Below are positions 61,182 through 64,000 of a stretch of 64,000 bases of DNA, piece after piece (the first letter of the stretch is position 1; each line of letters starts with the position of its first letter). The notes beneath the pieces are model-generated. The model was not told the DNA's origin, did no database searches, and saw nothing but the letters and a program-made list of their open reading frames with translations. Source of the DNA: Daedaleopsis sinensis (Eukaryota > Basidiomycota > Agaricomycetes > Polyporales > Polyporaceae); contig CM066306.1 in assembly GCA_033807695.1 (NCBI GenBank), forward strand, positions 3,224,001-3,288,000, given 5' to 3'. A program made the position numbers and the translations under genes.

Positions 61182-63574
61182 TCATAGTTCTCGTGCGGGA
61201 TGGGACGTCATGGGGATCATTCTCCTGGGGACGATCACTTGCAGGTGTTCGCCGTCAAACTCGGCACGCACTTGTGCGAGCAGCGCATCGTACCCAAACG
61301 AGATCCGCTGTTCGAAATGACCTACAAACCACGCAAGCACGAGCGAGGATGCGCGGCGGAGGGCGGGTAGGTGGTGGGTGATTGACCAAGTGATATACGG
61401 GGACAAGGACCGGTTAGCGCCATTGCGTCCACGCGGGTGAAGGGGTGGGCTTACCGCCATTGGGCTCCCACGAGTCTGCGACGACATGGAGGATGCGCCG
61501 CTTGCGTGTTGAGACGGTGCTGATTAGCGCGACAAGGGCGGAGCATCAGTTTCGTAGTCACACACGTGACAGAAACGTGCACGTACATGGCGTCCCGTTT
61601 GAAACCAGGTAACCGAACGAGAAGCCGATACTCGGTCGGCTTCGTGTCCACCGCGATGTAGCTGTCCTGCGGGGGCGGGGCGTGCGCGAGGAAGGGCTCG
61701 TACGGCGCGGCCGGCCCCCGGTCCTGGCTGAGCGGCGGCGGGGGCGGGGTGAGCACGGTTGGAGGCGCCGGAGGGGGCAGAGGACGATCGGAAACGGCCG
61801 AAGCTGCGTCGCTGGCGACCCGGGACGCGGACGAATAAGCTCGGTCCAAAATACGGTTCGCAACGAGGGTCATGAACTCTTCGTGCTCCAGATCGGATGC
61901 CACCGACGGCGACAGCCGTGTCGTCCACAACGACGACGACGATGACGGTATCGATGACGTCGATGCCTGATTTGCGCTGACCGACGGGCGGCTCGAGCTC
62001 GGGCGCGTCGGCGCCGCTGAGCGCATCTCGGTGTCCTCCTGGATAGGACCCCCAGGGAACAAGGGCAGTGTGTGGTAGGGAGTGTCGGCGGGCAGGGGCA
62101 GACTCGCGGTGGACCCACGATCTGGCACGCCTGGCGGCCGCATCGGGCGAGGGGACACTATCGTTCTTGACGCGTCGGGGGAGGAGAATGGGCGGGAGAA
62201 CAGCGGCAGCGCGTTCGATGATGACGGGCCTCGGGGTGACTGTGGACGGGGATGCTGTACGGGACGCGGCGAGTGGAAATGCGCACTCGATGATGAGGGC
62301 TCAGACAGGTCCATGAAGTCAGGGACAGATCCCCGAGCTGCTTTTGAGTCGCCCACAGAGGTCAGGGGGGAGGATATTGTTGAGGAGCTGCCGCTTTCGG
62401 AAGAGGAGCTTGCTATGCTGTCGTCGAACACTGACCTCGTCGAGTCTGAGCGTGTGTCCACGGAACCCATGCAGGACAGGCGGGGTGGGGGGTCAGAGTC
62501 ATGCACAACAGCGGAGCCCTGGGAGTGAGCTGTGGAGGTTGAGGCGGAATATGACGGTTGGCGGCTTGGCATGTAAGGCAGAGGAACCTCTCTTGGGGAG
62601 TCAAAGGAGGCGTGTCGTCTGGAGAAGGAGGAGGAGGCGCGGTGTGCGAGGGGAGGGCGGGCGGAAGGAGGGGGGAAAGGAAGAGGAGGAGCTGCGAAAA
62701 GGCGACGAGGGAATGGATCAGTGACGGAGATCAGATGAGCGCAAGGCGGACCAGTCAGACTCGTCGGCAGAAATGATTCGGGATGCGACTGCACGGTCGC
62801 CCTCTGCCGGTCACCCGACGGTCGACCACTCGGCAACGGGCCTGATAAGAACTCAAAGTCAAAGCCAAAAGGTAATCGCCCGTGCCCGGCCTCCCTTTCA
62901 TTCGTCCACGGCCTCTCGACCTCTCTCTGCGTCTTCCACCGCGACGCCGCAGACCTCATCGTCCTGCGCCCCCGCTCTCTGGCGTCTTGTTATCGGCGCC
63001 GATCAGCCAGCGCCGATTCGGCCACCACCACGCTTCATAGTCGGAATACAGCTACCTTCTGACGTGATCACCATCCCTTCGCGGCCTCTTTCCACATTTC
63101 TCAGGGTGTCCGCGACGGAGACAAGTACAATCCGACTCTACGGTGTGGGAAGCACATGTGGGAAGGCTTACCTTCTCTTGCCTTGTTGCGCTCGCCCTCT
63201 CTGCCCATGCTTCGTCTCTCCTGGAGATAATCACTATCTAGCATGTTCTCCCGCGACTCGTAGTCCTCAGCGTAGTCGCTGCTGTCGATCGCACAGGCGT
63301 AGTCTTCGCGAAGAAAGGGCGCGGACGACTCGACCTGGGGTTTGCGCTCGACCTGTGGCTTGCGCGTCGCTTGGCGTGGTGAGTCAGAGTTTTTGACGAG
63401 GGATAGTCGCCCGAGCGAGGACGCGAGTCCCTCGGACTCTGGTGTTGACACTGAGGATGTGTCGCTGGTGAGTGAGGGCACTGAGGAGGACGAGGACGAC
63501 GAGTGCTCGAGGGGGACAGGGGGATGAGAGGGTGTGGACGACGACGATGGTGGTGGTTGGCGGTGAAAGGGCAT
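61182..63574 (-). CDS. HSP20-like (alpha-crystallin domain) protein with a long disordered N-terminal region
   Basis: The preferred model has exons 63574-63172, 62691-61587, 61519-61455 and 61321-61182, 570 residues. The C-terminal 100 residues read as an alpha-crystallin/HSP20 fold: YRLLVRLPGFKRDAI, TVSTRKRRILHVVAD, FEQRISFGYDALLAQVRAEFDGEHLQVIVPRR. Before it lie about 470 residues rich in Ser, Pro and Arg. The first exon (MPFHRQPPPSSSS to YLQERRSMGREGERNKAR) contains an acidic DYACAIDSSDYAEDYE segment. The 480-nt first intron has a GTAAGC donor and a pyrimidine-rich TTTTCGCAG acceptor, and the join keeps frame. Alternatively the HSP20 part starts at the ATG at 62572 and the upstream exon belongs to another gene. 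The last three exons are well supported. Small heat-shock folds often act as holdases, but this family's role is unknown. Confidence 0.72.
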
Positions 63575-64000
63575 TATGGGACACCCACGCTGCACGGACA
63601 AAGATGGGGAGCGGTGGGGCTGTTTGGTGTGATATACGTTGGATAACGGGAGGGACGGGCTCTTGGGCAGGTTCGGTCCTCTTCTTTCGTACGCACGGTG
63701 GCACTGACCCCAATCCTCTGCCCGGCGTCTCCGACTCGACCTGGCCTCTTCGAATGATGTCATCCTGTGCAACCCTGCCCTCCTCCATCTCCAGACGCCC
63801 GAACGCTCCTCCATGCCCCGCCCTGGAGACGCTCTCACAACAATATTCCGTCGCTACTCTTTTACCCGACTACTACGCCCACACTAAAGCGGTCTAGAGC
63901 ACGGTCTTTGTACCCTCGAATGAACATCAGATGCGGTCGCATCGTCGGGTCATTTCTTGCGGTCTCGTGCTCGCGCCCGACACCATCTCACCTGCAGCAA
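63575..64000. other. Right window edge, no gene recognised
   Basis: These 426 bases lie upstream of the HSP20-like gene and probably contain its promoter. The open frame continuing upstream on the minus strand to 63838 is not supported as coding. Confidence 0.45.

Overview
The window is nuclear DNA of a filamentous basidiomycete, most likely an Agaricomycete of polypore type. The signs are intron-rich genes with introns mostly of 45-80 bases and GT(A/G)NG(T/C)..YAG borders, high GC in coding regions, several Ser/Pro-rich extensions, a HET-domain gene, and a DUF6593-like protein of the kind known mainly from Basidiomycota. The order assignment is inference. There is no sign of organellar, bacterial or viral sequence, and no tRNA, rRNA or CRISPR array was recognised.

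Layout. 1-4584 has no recognisable gene. 4585-9120 (+) encodes a single-pass membrane protein with two beta-sandwich-like repeats outside and a long disordered tail. After a low-complexity stretch comes palC (13793-11983, -), then an FBXO31-like F-box gene (16322-17840, +). A 15-exon CLC chloride/proton exchanger (22927-19282, -) faces SmD3 (23440-24057, +). Next are a HET-domain gene with a 3' frameshift (26128-24307, -), degenerate tandem copies of its own 5' end, a CTR copper transporter (27740-27016, -), proteasome alpha 4/PRE9 (29317-28097, -) and the H2A.Z chaperone CHZ1 (30874-30352, -). A DUF6593-like protein (31742-34390, +) is followed by 3.1 kb without genes and a gluconokinase (37544-38511, +).

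From 39 to 58 kb genes are dense and mostly housekeeping: the HAC1/XBP1/Cib1 bZIP factor (40345-39162, -), an Rpr2/Rpp21 RNase P subunit (40607-41367, +), a magnesium-chelatase-like protein (44529-41994, -), TSR1 (44937-47766, +), VPS53 (51381-47932, -), SEY1 (54904-51726, -) and AFG1 (55260-57749, +). After 3.4 kb of repeats and empty sequence, an HSP20-like protein (63574-61182, -) closes the window. Several pairs are divergent over short shared upstream regions (HAC1/RPR2 261 bp, SEY1/AFG1 355 bp, Mg-chelatase-like/TSR1 407 bp, CLC/SmD3 512 bp).

Functional threads are RNA and ribosome biogenesis (SmD3, Rpr2, TSR1), secretory-pathway upkeep (HAC1, SEY1, VPS53, CLC), metal and pH handling (CTR, CLC, palC) and protein quality control (PRE9, AFG1, HSP20-like, F-box). 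The strongest unusual signals are at RNA level. A predicted 47-nt non-spliceosomal (IRE1-type) intron in HAC1 is flanked by two hairpins and is needed to join the bZIP frame to the acidic C-terminal frame. A 6-nt internal exon lies in SmD3, and PRE9 has an exon whose coding part is only the ATG. All exon borders were worked out by eye from reading frame, splice sites and family conservation.
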